From assembly GCF_963662255.1 (NCBI RefSeq), contig NC_085047.1, forward strand, positions 98,339,619-98,403,618: DNA of 64,000 nucleotides, read 5' to 3'. The translations under genes and the position numbers were made by a program. The notes under the pieces were generated by a model that ran no database searches, was not told where the DNA came from, and saw only the letters and a list, made by a program, of their open reading frames with translations. This document shows positions 22,101 to 37,600 of this stretch, piece by piece (within the stretch, counting starts at the first letter, position 1; every line of letters starts with the position of its first letter). Source of the DNA: Cinclus cinclus (lineage: Eukaryota > Chordata > Aves > Passeriformes > Cinclidae).

Positions 22101-25100
22101 AAACTCTTAGATATTTTTTCATGTGTATTATAAAGGCTTTTAAAAAAAAGTCTTCAGAAACAAAAAGACAGGAGGGCTTTCCAGCAAAAATAAATCTTTG
22201 AACCTTCACAGGAAAATTTCAAGAAAGAATAATGTGATGATAAATCAGATGAATACTGAAATGATTCGTGAATTTTAAAAAGGCAATGCCAAAAAGTATG
22301 TAGTGCAAGTGCAAAACTGAAAGCGAGGCATGGTTTCTATTTTGATTGTTTGTTTCTCAACAAATATGTAAATACTCAAAAAAATCCCAAACCACAGGAT
22401 AGTGGAGCTTGCCTGCTACTGCTGGGGATGCCAGATATCATCATGGATATTCTAACGGGAGAAGAGAGAATGATGCTAAATAGTAAACCAAGTTTTTTGG
22501 AGAATTTTGGTTTGAAGGAAATACCTTCTTTCTTCAGCCCTCCCATAAGAATGGTTACGTTTCAGTACTGTTTTCTTTGCACTGACCCTCACTGTAGCCC
22601 GAATGGTTTTCTTCTTGTTTTGGTACTGTTTTGCTACAATATTACCTAAATAAAACAGTGGCTTTTGTGCTGGGAAAAGGAGGGGGACAGGGGAAGAGTA
22701 GACACACCTTTGTTAAAACGTGTATACATATATACACAAAAAGCTCCCTTTAAATCAAAGAGTAATGTCCACTAGCTGGTTCATGCATTATGCAGTATTT
22801 CCCCAAAATCAGAAGCAGAGGGATAGCAGGGGTATATATAATGGGGAAAACTTTCCCACATGCGTTTCATTCCCTATTAACACAAGCAAAAAAATAAAAT
22901 TTTATTTTGCATATAGGGAGTTAAAAGGGTTGAACTCACACTCTTCATTTGATTTAATTTGAAATTATGGGGATTTAAAAATGTTTGGGACAAAATTCTC
23001 CCAGTAGCAATCTCCCTGCTCATGGGTTGGTTTATAACACTTTCAGAATGATACCATATCATGCATTGAGGCAAGCTTGTCCTGCACAGGTCCTGACTGT
23101 GAGAGATCCTTGCTGATGAATGAATGATAATCATTGGGCCAGTGACTGCAGAAAACTACAGACATGGTTGAGAAGACAATTCAAGTTTTGTGATCACTCT
23201 CTTCAAAGCACACTGCTGCTTTCTGATGGCTTCTGAATTTCCTGTTACCCATTGCACATTTGTGGCTTATACCTACCTGTCTTGAAACACGTTAACATGG
23301 CTGTAAAATTTTATTTCCTCCCAGACTTAGCAATAATTAAACATAGCAGGCTTTAATATTTGAATCCATATCAAGGGAATGAGGATACACTGGATGCTGT
23401 GGGGAAGGACATGAGCTTTGTGAATGAAAAGAGCACATGAAAATGCTTTTATCCCATTAGCACAGGCACTGAGGTTGCTCCAACACAGCTGCAGCTGTTG
23501 GAGAAGTGTGCAGGCTGAGATGAGCTCATGGTTGGGTCCAAACGGGACAAAGGTCACGCTCTCTTTTCAAGGAAGATCACTGAGGAAGAACAAGCTGTTC
23601 ACTGTATTGTCCCTCCATCTCTATTCTTGAATTTTCCAGGAATTTAATGCCAAGCAGCCACTCATAACCAATTTTGGCCGCATCTGTGCCCATGAGTCAT
23701 TAACTTTTGCACAGTATCTCACATCTTGTTACCATTTTACACACCACAACCATCAAATTAACCCCGCACAATGCTTGAGTGGGCAGCTATAACAATATAG
23801 AAATCTGGAGCACAAACAACAATCCCCAACTCTCACAGCATAGGAGCAGCACCATCTCCTGTCACTGGGACTATATATATTCTTGGTCATCTGTCTCAGA
23901 GAACATACAAAGGCTACTATAACTGAGATGTTACTCTATGGGATAATGAGGCCTTGCCATTCCTTACAGTTCTGTCACAAGGCTTAGGCTATTTGATCTT
24001 TTCTATGAAGCCTCAGCTCCAGATACCGAGTCATTATGTGAGAACTGAAGATTTATTTTCTTTTAAAAAAGGGATTTAGCCTTTAGACTGTTACAGAGAG
24101 AGAGCTGACAGTCTGACCTGAATATAACCCCTACAATTTGAAAGCCAGAGGGTAGAAAAAAGGAATGCAGAATTGTCTTTAACATGTTATGATTTTTAAC
24201 CTAAAATATTATGATTGTGAAAGAAGTGGAGTCTGGAAGGAGGTTAATGCTTTTTGAAAGCTAGCTCTCCTCTACAGGTAAGAAAAGACCTCATTTTGTG
24301 CTCATGCCAGCCTAGGCAGAGAGATCCTGGATGGGATAATATGTCTTGTGATAGCCAGAAGGGCTGCTGCAAGTTCCCTTTCTATGCAGATGAGGTTGTG
24401 CAAAGCATGCTAACTTTCAGGTTAAATACCTGTTACTTTAAAGAGCCTGCTGACTCTAGGGCATTTATCAGTTTTAGCTCAGGCTTTGCAATCTTTTGAA
24501 AGGGAAGGGACTACATAAATCTTTGTTTCTGAGGAAAACCCACAAACTTTCCCACACCTGTTTGCTGTTTGGAAGGGCAGGTATAAAAAAGACACTGACC
24601 ACACCGATCCTGAATGCACTGCCTTTTGGAAAAAGCAGTTAATTGTACAGTCAATGCTATCAGCATTTTAAGACATTCATTACCTGCCCTGCTGACTTAC
24701 CCTGTAGCCCATCACTGACAAACTTCTCCATGTAAACATACGTGTTTGTACATTTCTGGGGGCTACATATTTCCTTTTTTTATGCCAGTGTTACACAGAG
24801 CACACGAGTTCCAGGTACATCTAGCTCCAGGCACGTAAGGGAGGCAGCCAGGTGGTGGGGGCAGGAGAACAGCCCTGGCCTTGCTGCCTGGTTTGCCAGG
24901 AGCTGATGGGTGCCAGTGGGTGCCCCACAGGACCAAAGGAGGGCAGCTATATCCAGGGAAAGCTGCTCCTTCTAGGCTGGGTCCCACACCTCAGCCCTTC
25001 ATGCCACTTCATTCAGCAGCTGGAGCAGACAAGTCCCTTTTCCCAGAGGTCTTGCCTTGACCTCCTTTCCAGCTTTTCTTTTTCTCCCAGTGCTTCCCCT

Positions 25101-25490
25101 TGGAGCACCAACCTGACCCCACTCCACCTAGTCCTTCATGAGATGCTTTTGCCTGTGACCGCTGGCAAGATCTGAAAAGTAAGGCAATTGTTCCCTTAAC
25201 TCTAACCAAAACACTACAGTTTAGAAACCTCTGAGCAATATCATATAATACCTCTTCATATCTATCATACCTCTTCATTTTATTCTTATTTCTGCTCCCA
25301 CTGAAACACCAAAGTACAAAATTACAGATTAATAAGGAGTCTTGGGTGAGTTAGGAGGAAAAATGGGCCCCAGTCACAACATGGTTATAAAGCCTGGGTC
25401 CTGCAGAGTAGTATTAATAGCATTCACCCCCACTTAAAAAAGGGTAACGAGCAGGAAGGATATGTTAAGAGTTACATTGATATGTATGAA
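19156..25490. other. Non-coding stretch, no gene recognised
   Basis: Mostly AT-rich with moderate islands of higher GC (for example 24840-25160). Open frames here are under 120 codons and lack motifs. A small near-palindrome occurs around 22722-22738 (GTGTATA and TATACAC arms). Confidence 0.5.
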
Positions 25491-25493
25491 AAT

Positions 25494-25516
25494 CAAGCAA
25501 GCAAGCAAGCAAGAAA
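25494..25516 (+). repeat. (CAAG)n microsatellite
   Basis: About six tandem copies of the tetranucleotide CAAG, decaying into AAGAAAG on the right. Confidence 0.85.
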
Positions 25517-28490
25517 GCAGTTCAACTAATCAATTAAACTAGAGCTATTAAATAATCAGATATAAGAGTTGTAAAAGTAGTGTGTGCATGTCTCTACAGA
25601 TGCTTGTAGGTATGTAATCTTATTATTATGATAATTACTTAAGAGTATCTCCCATTATCCTGTGTACTGTAAGTCAGAGAATAAACAGAGAGAAAACCCT
25701 TGATTGCATCCAAGCTATTCTACCCAGACCACAAAAGTCACAATTTCCTGCCATTCCCCCAAATCAAATCCTATCACTTCATATGCAGTAGCAGACAGAT
25801 ACACATGTTGTTGCTTATTTTATAGCAATAATACTGAGTATATAATTCCAGAATTCTATTCAATGTTTTAACAAATTAAACAATTAAGCAAATAGAATCA
25901 GATAAATCCAACCTTGATGTCAGTAATATGAAGAGAGACTTACAAACAATGAGAACTATGCAGTCACTGCAAGAAATCTTAGTCACAAATTGATTTAGAA
26001 AGGAAATTGCAGGCACATGCAACTATTATGTTGCATCAGAAACAGATTATGAAAACTCACAAATTCAAAAAATTGTTCAGTTGGTGAAATCAGGAACTTC
26101 AGGCTAAATGCATTATCTCCAGACAATGACTGACCCCTTCTCCTTAAAAACTTGACTTTATTTGTTTTCAAGAGGCTTATCAACTCTCGCATCCTTTCAG
26201 CTACCCCGAATCTCACCAGGAGTTTTACAGAGGAATCTGTTTGCTCAGCATTTCCCCTGTGTTTGGGCTCTTACTGCCATAAGGTCTTAATTGCTCCATG
26301 GAGCTTGGTACCTCGCTGTTCAACTTACTGGGGACTTGAATTAGGGTAGAACACTGAAGGTTTACCCACATCATGGCAAGAAGCTGCATAGGAGGAGTCC
26401 AGTGTATTGGAAGCACTCATAAAATAGTGCTATGCTCAAATTAAATGGGACAATATTGGCTCTGAATTCAAGCTCCCCTCAAGATTTGTCAGCTCAGGTC
26501 AGGCACACACCCAAGAGCCCTGAGCATGCAGAGGCAGAGCCAATTCAGATGTCTCTGCTCAGGCAGCACAGGTGCCTAAAGAAGGTACTAGAAAACTGCC
26601 CACCTTGCCTAGCTGATTAGGAGGGTTTTCTCTCCAAATGACTGCACATATCCTACTACATAGTTCTGTGCATGATGTCAGCACAACTAGACTGAAGCAT
26701 TTCACACTGTAAGGCCAAAGCTGAGAAGACATTTTGTTTTTCAAAACTAACACCCCAATCTTGCTGAAGACAAGGCCTAAGGGAAAAGAAGTCAACAGTG
26801 TTAAGACAGTGGATCAAAAATTCTCAGAATTTTGGGGTCATCTTTTATGCATGTAAGAGACCAGGAGAAAGAGGGAGCAGAAAAAATATGAGTATTTCTG
26901 GCCACTATTGCTTTTTTTGGTAAATCAAGCTCTGCTCATTGAAATGCTTTGTGATCTCCTGCTAAACACCTAATACCTTCTCAGCCTTCCTTCATGCTCC
27001 CTGTGCTAGCAGTATCTCATTCATGTCCTGGTAAGGTACTTTGAACGGTAACAACTATGAAAAGTGTTATACAAAACATATCTATTCTCTCATACCCTAG
27101 TTAACTTTCAAAACCAAAATACTGCACTTGGATGAACACATGCAGATTTGGCTGTAGCCACTGGGAGTTTTCTGCCTATATCTGCTGGGATAACATAGAC
27201 CTTTATGCTTTCAAACTGCTCAGATACTAGAGGTGAGAAGGATGGGGTCCTTTCCCCTTGGAGTAATCTTTTAAAAATTCCTGCATCATATTGCATGTAT
27301 TTGAAACCCCTAAATGTTCATATCCGCAGCAGTCCTGTGGGTCACCTGCTATGGAAAAAAAATTTCCTGGACAAAATGGTCTTAAAATATTTTATTACAG
27401 AAATATACTTTTCAGGCCTTAAAACAGATTAAACATACGAGAATTCCAAGAAGTCTATATTGTTACCCTCGGGGATGCCAGACTTTATTTACAAAGCTTA
27501 TGTATTGCTATAGCAAGGAGTATTTCATGGATGAAAACTGCTCAGGGCATTATGATGGATAGGTGGATGGCAGTGAATGAGAAAAAAAACCCATAGAAAC
27601 TCCACCTGGCTGAATGGCATTAAGATTCCTCATGGGAGACAGATGAGGATGCCAGGTTTTTCTCCACTGTTTGCTCTAACAATGACATACTTAGATACAT
27701 ACATACATATATACATAAACGAAATAGCCTGCAGCACTCAATAATTTATTTGCTTCATCCTGGCCATGGATGTGCTAGAATAATAAACCACCATATGGAT
27801 GATAGTACGGTCACTACTAGTGATTCCACACTATTGTAGCTTTGCAATAAAATAGCTTAATCTTTATTTCTTTTGCAAGATCCAAAACAATGGAAGCATA
27901 TAACCCTGCTTTAGAATCATATTTTCCTGTTGCTTGCGTTTCCCAGTATTAAAAAGGGTGGATGAACACCTTTTGTTAACAGCTACACTCTCAAGGGCAG
28001 AAGTAAATCTAGCATAACAAGGATTCCTAATTATAAAGATGCTAATAGCAAATACTCACACGTGTGTAAATAATTAATTGCTTTCTTGTTAACAAGTCCA
28101 GGTTTTTCAGTCTTTGTTGGTGACCCCAAGGGTTGTTTTTTCTATGAGAAATAGAAACATTTAGGATTGTATCTTCCTAGTCCATTACTAATTTATAGGC
28201 TCTTGTGGCATCAGGTGCAAAGATTCAAGATTCAATTTGTCATCCCAGGCAATTCCCACTTTAAAAGATGGTGCAGGTATACTGCAGAAATAAATGAAGG
28301 AAAACATTAATGGTGTAAAACTAACAGTAGTATCCCCTATGGAGGTCATATCTTTCAAATTCATAGAGACACATCAAGATATCAAATGTCTTTTGTACTG
28401 GTCTGGAAAGACCATAAAGCCCTCTAATGATCTACAGAAAAAAATATAGAGAGAATTAACAACACATTTTTCATGCTGAACAGTATCAGC
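25517..28490. other. Non-coding stretch, one weak exon-like frame
   Basis: At 26061-26240 on the minus strand an open frame with peptide GVAERMRELISLLKTNKVKF ends at TTT|GTGAGT, a good donor, but no acceptor with a pyrimidine tract precedes it. Short CATA repeats occur at about 27696-27718. Nothing else was recognised. Confidence 0.4.
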
Positions 28491-28497
28491 TGCAGCT

Positions 28498-28640
28498 GGT
28501 TGGGGTTTTTTTGGCCTGCTTTTTCCCAGCATTTTGTTTGTTGGCTTTGTTTGGTTTTGGTGTTTTTGTATTTCACTGTTTTTTCTTTGTTTATTTTTGT
28601 TTTTGTTTGTTTGTCATTTTGTTTTGGTTTTAACTTTTAT
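28498..28640 (+). repeat. T/G-rich low-complexity tract
   Basis: Interrupted runs of T with GTTT and TTTG units. The open frame through it encodes only F, L, V and W-rich sequence and is not a gene. Confidence 0.8.
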
Positions 28641-31600
28641 TTCTTTCAATTTCATCTAGCACTTCCAAGCCTACAGCTCTATGCAAAGATGGCAACATAG
28701 AAATGGCATAACAGAAAAAGTCAGACACCTAACAAAATAAAATATTTTTCTTCCATTTTTTACTTTTTCCAGCTATATCACCAATCACATAAATATTTAC
28801 TTTCTGTGTACTTCTAGCTCAATGGCTGCACTGTTAATGGCTACAATTGTACTCAAACAAATGTGTCTTGTTACTAAGTCCCCACCTGCTTCCCCAGTAT
28901 GTCTCCCTGGGACTGATTCTGGAAAAACCTCTTCTCATGGGGGAGAGAGGAGTGTATGTGAAAGATGCCCTGACCTCTGATCATGAATGCTAGAGACCTA
29001 CTTGGCTCAGAAATTCCAGAATCAGATCAAAACACTGAACCTCTTTGTTTTCCTTTCTGTAAAATGGGAGCACTTTGTATGGATTTCCTTATGCTGAAAA
29101 ATACTGTGCTAATGCAAGCCAATTACAGTGAAGCTACTTGAATACTTCCAGGAGGATGACTGATTATGGAGATTTAAAACCATGATGACTTCTGTGTGAG
29201 ACACGGCATTTTTATCTCTTTCCCTCTTTGAAATTCATTGTAAGCACTTAGGTAGAAACACCATACTACTGTAGGGAACAGTTGTTCACTCTTAGGACTT
29301 GCAAACTCTGTTTCTTAAGAAAATGCTGCTCACATGGCTTCATGACATTTTAATATTTTGCTTTGCTTCATGATTGCAGTCACTTGAATTTGGTATTTAA
29401 GAAATCAGGAAACCCTTAGAAAATAATATTCTAAGACTTGAAAATAGGTGCTACAACTTTCTAGAGCGAAACAGGTTACCCATTAAATACACTTTACTGT
29501 TAACTATTCATTTTGAAAAGTGATAAAGTATTTTAGATGTGTCTCCTCTTCAAAAACCTTTGCAGTCGATGTGTGTAGGGATGGTATTTTATGTTCTTTA
29601 AATGTCAGAATAGTTCTGCAGACTTTAACATTATAATGACACCAAATTTAAGTCATTAAAAGAGAGATTTATCTCACATATTAAACACTGGAATTAGAGG
29701 TTAAATCTAAGTATGTGAGCTTCTGCTATATTGCAGAAAGACACAAACCTCCAGAAGGCACGTATGAAAAGACTTATCCTTTAGAATTAACTATGAAACA
29801 ATCTGTCATTTTGATTCATGGAGGTTAGCAAAGATAAATCCCCATTTTTAATTTGTTATTCACGATGGACATCAGAAGGAAAAGTAACAAGGAATAATAT
29901 AAAACATATTAGTAGTAAAAATCCAACAAAAGATGAAACAGAGATCAAGCACAGTTTCATCCATTGATGTTTGAGAGGAGGTAAGGCTGAAGTTATAACC
30001 ATCTGTTAGAACAGTTTCCTTCTGGATATAGAGGGAAAAGTTTCCAGCACTATTGTCCATACCTAAAAAAATATCCAAATTCCAGATACAAAAATCATCT
30101 CAAGAATCAGTGTTTGAAGGTCTCATAAGATGCTTTCTGTTATTTTTTTAGCCATTAAATACAGAGATTTTTAACTCTAGTTGTGTTATTTATCCAAGCA
30201 GCCATTTTCAGTTACCACACGACATCTGTAGACTGCAGTAACATTCAGTGGGAGCTCTATCAAGATTTGTTTTGGCTTAAAAAAAATTGTACCAATCAAT
30301 TTCTATGTACTTAGGCCAAGAAATGTTGGTAGCATCCACATTAATGCAATATGGCAACTGAAGTTAGCTGCTGATTTTTTTGAATGCCTGGCTACACAAA
30401 GATTAAAATTGCTGGTTTTTAACCTAAGATATTTCAAGTTCTGTATGTCAAGGCAATTTCTATCATTCCATATTTCAAGGTATGAAATTTTATTTTATGA
30501 TGGTAAACATTAGGGCTTCAATAGTCATTTTAGATTTGCTTTTCACAAAATGATTCAATACAATTTCTCATCATTCATCTATCTGAAACTTACAGTATAT
30601 TTAGAAATGCAATTTAAATATTTTTATAATTGTGTGCAGAGTACTTCTTTTGTTTAGCGACCTGAGTTGAAGGGAGCAGGATGTTTTGTACTGTAGTGTG
30701 ATGTACAAACATGAACATAAAGTGAATATTTAATACCAAGAAAATAAAGCTCTAAAGAAGAGACCAGACTGTCACTAAAACCTACAGGAGTGGATTGCAT
30801 ATAAAGCAGCCTTTGAGACGATATAAGAAATAACAAGACATTGGCAGGCAAATAGACCAAGGAAGCCTCTTGGATCTTTTCCACTGAGAAATTCTCTCTA
30901 TTTTGGCAAGAAATGTCTGTACTATGTAAGTGGGTTTGATCTCAGGGAATCTTTCCTGCACTTCTGCAGTGAAGGAAGACTTTCTGTATGGGAGGCTGGG
31001 CTATCAGTCCCTTTGGGTGGAAGGCCAGGATAGAATTTGACTCTCACACAGAGACTGGTACTGGTTTCAAAGACAGCTCTTATCTCTTCTTCTCAGAAAC
31101 CAAGCAGAAAATCACAATGTTGTGCTTGATGACAGTAGAAAATATAAGGTCATAAATTGCTCCCTGCTTTGCTCAGATGCCAATTCCACACAACACAACA
31201 GATGTTTTTCTCTCTGTCACCATCAGCAGCTCTTATACCAGCTATCATGAAAGCAAGGACAGAAATTACACAGTGTACATGGTATTTGCACTTTTATTCT
31301 GTGTACTTGTGATAGTGGAAACATATAATAAGGGAGATAATTTTCTGGTTTCATTCAATAAAATAAACATTTTTCCCACTAAAATCAAACATTTCATAAC
31401 CAAATTTACCTTTTGAAAATAAAAATAAATATACACCTAACATTTCAATCTACATAATATTGTGTATATTATGCAGCAGTGAAAGATGTACAGCAAGGAA
31501 TCAAATGGGGAAAAATTCTAAACATTTCCTTGTCCCACTGGGAGTTCATCCTCAGACAGGCTAGCTTTTGAAAACAATATTTGATAGTATGCAAGGAATT

Positions 31601-34600
31601 TTAAAACATATTTCTCCATATGTATGGAGAAAGTTGATTTTTACTTGTAAAATAAATTGGCTGCAGACTAGCAAGCCTTTAAACAAAATATCAGGAGAGA
31701 CATTGTCACCAGAGATGAAGTCCTGCCCAGCAGGTTACTCAACTACAAAGACATATTTAAATTGTGCTTATCCCAATTCTATGTGGGCTCCTGCAGAGAG
31801 ATTCCTGGGGCTGCATGCATGTGGAACTAATCAATCAGATAAAAACATCCACAGTTCTTAAAAAACATATTCTGCGCTCAATGGGATTTTGGCACAAATG
31901 TGTTATTTAATATCATACCTGATCCAGGTTACAAATAGACTGGGGTCTGCCCTCTAATGAAGATGCTTTGCTACCTCAGGTGTTCTACAGGTGGCCAAAC
32001 AGTTTTTAACTAACTTCCCTCATTAGAGCAATTATTAAGGTCTTGGCATAAACAATACTATGGAAAACAGCTATTGAGGGACCTGCACTCTCTTAGCAAA
32101 AAACCTCAGGGGTTGGAAGACAGGCACCAATACCTCATGATGTACTTCTGGCCAATTAAGATGTTGACTGAGCCTGTGTTAATCAAGGTCCATCAAGCTA
32201 TGCTTCATTAGTATGTAAATTGCTAAACCAATTGCCCTACTATCTGAACTCTAGTTATGGGCCCCAAAACAGACAATAACTGACTTGTAATTTATGTTTT
32301 CAGTTGGGGAAATAATTTTCTGAAAACAAAGGAATTGTGAGGTAGAGTGCAAATGTATATTGTTTCAAAATACGCATGGATACATTAGACAAACATTGTA
32401 GATATGTATAGCAATGTGAAAGTTTAAAGATGTGTTAGCAAAATAAAGGACTTCATGTGAATGATACATAACAAAAGGAAAGCATTTCTTTCCTCAGATT
32501 AATTTCTCAGAGGTGATGTTCTCATACAGATGATGAAGAGAGGTACATCTAGAAGTCAGTTCCAGCCATTTAAGAGAGAAAATATACCAAATTAGATTAA
32601 TAGAATATTATGATAGATATCTTGAAAAGAACTGTTGGTTCAATCTCTTTTAGTCTGAACACATATTAACAGAACTCAGAATAACCTTAGGAAAGTGTAA
32701 TATTCAGATGACCTAAGATATAATGAGCATGCCTGATGTTTTCTATCAACTAATACTAGATGTTACCAGCTCAGCATCTTACCAAGGCCACAAGAATCAG
32801 TCCAAGGAGACTGTCTCCCCTTGGCTAGGGGGTTTGTACAGAATTTAAATAATTGAGATAAGGTATATATAGGTCTCAGTTTTTTACAAAGGCAAGGAAA
32901 GTCCTAATTTAAGCATCCAAAGTAGGTGCCTTCCAAAGATAGGACAAATACAATTTTCTCCTTCCTTCCTGCTTTCCTTTCTCCTCCTATTACCACAATA
33001 AACAGGAACACTTTAATGTTAGTCCATAAATAACTTTTGCTTCAATAGTAGTGACATAATAAAAACAAGTAATAAAAATCAACACTTATTCAAATTATGG
33101 GTAGCTGCCTGTAGACAGGCTGACTGTGAAAGCTGGCACTGCAGCCAGTGATGATGGAGCCCACATGAGCAGTGGAATGAGAGGAGCTGCTGAGATGGCC
33201 TCTCTGTTGAGGGGTCTACACACAGGGGCCTCATTTCAGAGGCCTGGCAGAGCTACTTCTCCAGACAGGCAATGTGTCCTGTGTCACCATGTCCTGTGTC
33301 TCCTCTCAGGCTCTCGTGGGTGGCTGAGGGGCCTTAATGCATCTCTAGTGGCAATAGATTCCCATCTGTGGGCAAGAGAATTGTACTTCAGGTGTCAGCT
33401 GTCGCTTGATATTTACGCACAGTTGCCCAATTTTTAGAATCTTAATCTGGAACTGAATACCAACCAGGTTGTATTGCACCTTCTCCCAGTTTTCACTCTT
33501 ATTGTTCTCTCAGCATCTACTGACATTTCAAAGCACTTTCTGTGTGATTTATTGACTTACAGAGCAAAAGGTGTGGACTACAGAAATAGAGTAGCACCCA
33601 GTACAAAGTTTAGCATTTAAAGAGAGGTGCAGAGGCAGACAAAATTCATTGTTCCCTCATGTGCCTCCTGAGAATGCTCTGAAAGTCCTGGAAGTCCTGA
33701 AGTCTCAGTTCTTACACCAGTTCCTTCACCAGTTCCACACTAGGTTTGCACTGGGTAAGAAGGACTAACATGGGAAAAAAAGTCCTGCATTTTTGTAATG
33801 TGGAAGAGTTTTGACTGACAGGCGACCCTTAGCTTCCTTTATTTAGCACTGAACTATAATACTACTATTCATGGAAGTAAAAATAATCCATTTCTCTATT
33901 CTGTCTGTATGCAATCCAGAAAACTTGAAAAGTTCTTACATATCTCCACAGATGTCAACTAATAATGTACTGGGCTTGGACAGACTCAGGTATTGTTGGA
34001 AGCTAGAAGTTTTTTCCCCTTAGGAAATCCCCTTAGGAAGTTTCAGTCAGTTTTAATTGGATAAGACCACACATCTCTATAATTTCACTCTGCATCAGCT
34101 GTGACAGAGAGCATCCTGCCCAGTCTGCCACACTCTGTGGGCTGAATTTTAACTTTCTATGGACCAAAAGTAAATCTCTTAGAATCTGGAAGTTTGTAAT
34201 GGGAAATGAATACCACTTTTCTAGAAAGAACTGAGATTTCAAAGATGAAGATTACTTACATCCAACCAGGAGGTACAACATGCTTGTGAACATTACAGCT
34301 ATTCAAAGATGAAGGGATATGGCCATTCACTATTGAAGCACATCCCGGTAAGGGATGTGTGTGAACTCTTCAAACCTTAGCCACATATCATTACAATCTC
34401 CCACAGATCGTACATTCAAACCATCCTGCAGATGACCTCCTACTCAGCAATTTGATATCTGCCTGTTTACAATGAAACCAAGAAAATCCCAGGATATGGA
34501 ACACCCTGTGGTTCTAAGGTGCTGCAGGACGCTTGGAACAGAATGATGGAGATTTCCATCACAAAGTTTTGAAAGTTACGGAGATATATCTAGAAATTAT

Positions 34601-37600
34601 AAGTATCATTGAAATATATATATGACAAAAATACTCCACTGTTCTATATTCTATTACCTCATGAGTTAAAAAATACCAAATTGGATTTTGAATATTTCAT
34701 ATCTGACTACTTTCATAGCATTTTTTAAAAAATTATAAGTGATGATTTTGAAGCAGCATTCAAAATCTCTTGTTTTGTCAGGCAGTCAAGTGGGATCTGT
34801 GCTTACTAATTCCTATCCTTTCCCACCAGACTGGACCTGACCTCCTGCTGCTTACTGTTTGCAACATGGCAGCTCCCAGGGACAGCCCAGCTGTGCTTTC
34901 CTCCAGTTAAGAATAAGACAAGTAGAATTTGGATGATGCTTAGCCTGACTTAGTGACATTCACTTCAGGTAGTAATTCCTAGGAAGATGGGCAGCCTTCA
35001 TCTCTAAGTGTAAGCTTTGTGAATCCTCTGTCTGATAACATAGAAAGGGTTAACATGGAAGATGTTTGATGTTTGCATGAGGCTTTTCAGATCTGTTCAA
35101 ACAATAGATCTTACAGTAGTGCAAGCAAGAGTACATGTAAAAGAACATTAACAAAATCAGCTGGGAAAAAATCTGCAGTGTGCCAAGTACATTTTAATAA
35201 ATTTTCATTAAAGTTTATACACACATATATAACTATATATGTAAACAATATAGAAAACACACCCCTGTTTTTTTTTGTTTGGGATTTTTTGCTCTAAACT
35301 GTGTTTGTGTGATATTTGGACCAAGAAATGTGAAAGAACTCACCAAAAAATCACCAAACTCCAGCACAGCACCAGTGTGGTAGCTCCACCTTCACAATTT
35401 CTTTTACAGAAATGTTTATGTGTTTTGAGTAGCAATATTACTGTTTTGATCTGCATAAACCTTTCAGTTTTGATAAACAGCGGATTGCTAATGACTGCTG
35501 GAACAGGTTTAGATTAATTTTATAAGCAAGTGAATGTTATGTTTGCTTATGTATTTCCCTCTACCTTTGGAATTTTGCTCTGCTTTAACTTAATAAAATA
35601 TATTTATAGCCAAGATTTATTTCTTTATGCTTAAATGTCATGTTGGTGGTGATCAAGCCCCTTTTCCAACAATAATGGCCATTTACAAGTCCATGTATCT
35701 CTGCTTTTTAAAAATCGATGGGATAGCAAATTCTCTGTTAAGTTAGATGCCTATTTTTCTTCTGAAATACAATTTGGAAAATCAGAATTCATGAAAACTA
35801 GGAAAGAAGTAGCAGCAAATATATCTCTTTTATCTCTGTAAACTAAAGAACAGTGTTGAACAGTTTAGAAACACTGAACCGGAGTAATTTCTCTTTTCAA
35901 GAACTGAGGATCCTTAACTGGTGGGTGTATCAATTACCAGAGAATGCATCCTTGCTTCTTGCTTGCTTGCAGTGAAACCAAGGATGTGAAATAAGCATTG
36001 CACCCTGGAGATACTGCTACCTTTGCCTACATACAACCAGAAATATCAGTTTATTGTCATTTGCTAGGACTAACACTTATCACTAAGAGTAGGTACAAGT
36101 ACGTGATAAAGACCACCTTAAATTAACTTTTATTTTTAAGGTAAGGAGTACCTCATAGTTGTGGTGGTATTTCAAGAGTCATGGCCATATCTAGTGCTTC
36201 AACACAAAGAGATAAATTAGGTTTCCCTTGCTTCTAAAACTGTTAATAAGCTGAAGAGAGCGAACATTTGTATTATAACTTCTAAAATACTACTTTCACA
36301 TTCTTGTATTAGTACTGCATTCTTATATCACTGAATTTTTCTATCCTTGAGCCCCTCCAGCAGATCTCATTAGTAGTTGTTTTTGTGGAAATTTTTGCTT
36401 TTCAGCCAAAAGAGAACCATAGTAACTGTGCATTTCCCAAACCATTTTATTCATGAATGGGAAATGGGTCTCCAAATCTTTACTCACATGAGTAACCACA
36501 TTGATATCCTTGGGCCTTCCATTATTAACAGCTAGAATTGTGAGTATAAATCTGCAGGGTTTGGATGTGGCACTTCATTACTTCATAGGAGTGAAATCTG
36601 TAGCTGAAACCAATAGCTAAGCATGTGAGGCATATAAAAGATACACATTGTTTCATGGAGGTCTGATTGCAATGCATCTCTCAATTTTGTATCAGCATCA
36701 ACAAATAAGCATACCATTGTAAAGAGACATACTGACTATAGGCAGTAATTACAAAGACACATTTTAGACAGACATTCTAGCCTCAATAGAGGAGTTGGGA
36801 ATAGTCCATCAGAAAGAACAGAATAATAGTGGAAAAGGTCAACACTTATTGAAAAACTAACATAGTAAGTCACAGACCAAGATTTTGGTTCTCTGTCAAT
36901 CAGTAGTGTAACTGTTGTCAATCATTCCCTCTTACCTTGTTTGTGATTTTTGAATGGCCACAAAAGGAACTTTTGTTGGTAATTATGGTCTTTAGAATTT
37001 GTCTGAGTCACAGGCAGGATTTTCAGAGCCTGCCTGTGGAATAGGCATGGTGTACCCCAAGCTGCGCTCACATACGTCTGACCAATTCAAGCTAAAGTTT
37101 CCCACGATAATATGAAAGGAAATAAAAGATTCTGACCAACACAAGTCACTATTCTAGAAATAACAAAAGGAACAGGATAGCTAGGATCTTCTGGTTTAAC
37201 TTTTTTTTTTTTTCCTTAAAGACAATAAATATGATAACTTTTACTTTGGAAGGGTGCAGTTAGACAGGATATGCACCTGTGCATCTTGGATCTTCTAAAA
37301 GAGTGTTTCTATTCTCTGCCTAACCTCATGTTTCCCATTACACTGATAGAAGCATTCTGCTAAAAATTGCTGCCAATAATTAATGTTTCTTCATTTATTT
37401 TTTAATTCCACAATACCCCTAGGATTTTCCTTTCCTCAAATATTTTCACCTTCCACAGATGCAGTTTTGTTTTGTTTTCTTTGGCTATCAATTTATCCTG
37501 GCCCTGCTGAAAACATGAAAGGTTTGTGAAGAAAGGTTCTCAAATTAAACCCAGTTTTGGAGTTGATTCAGCAAAGTAACAAATCTGATAACACCAAAGC

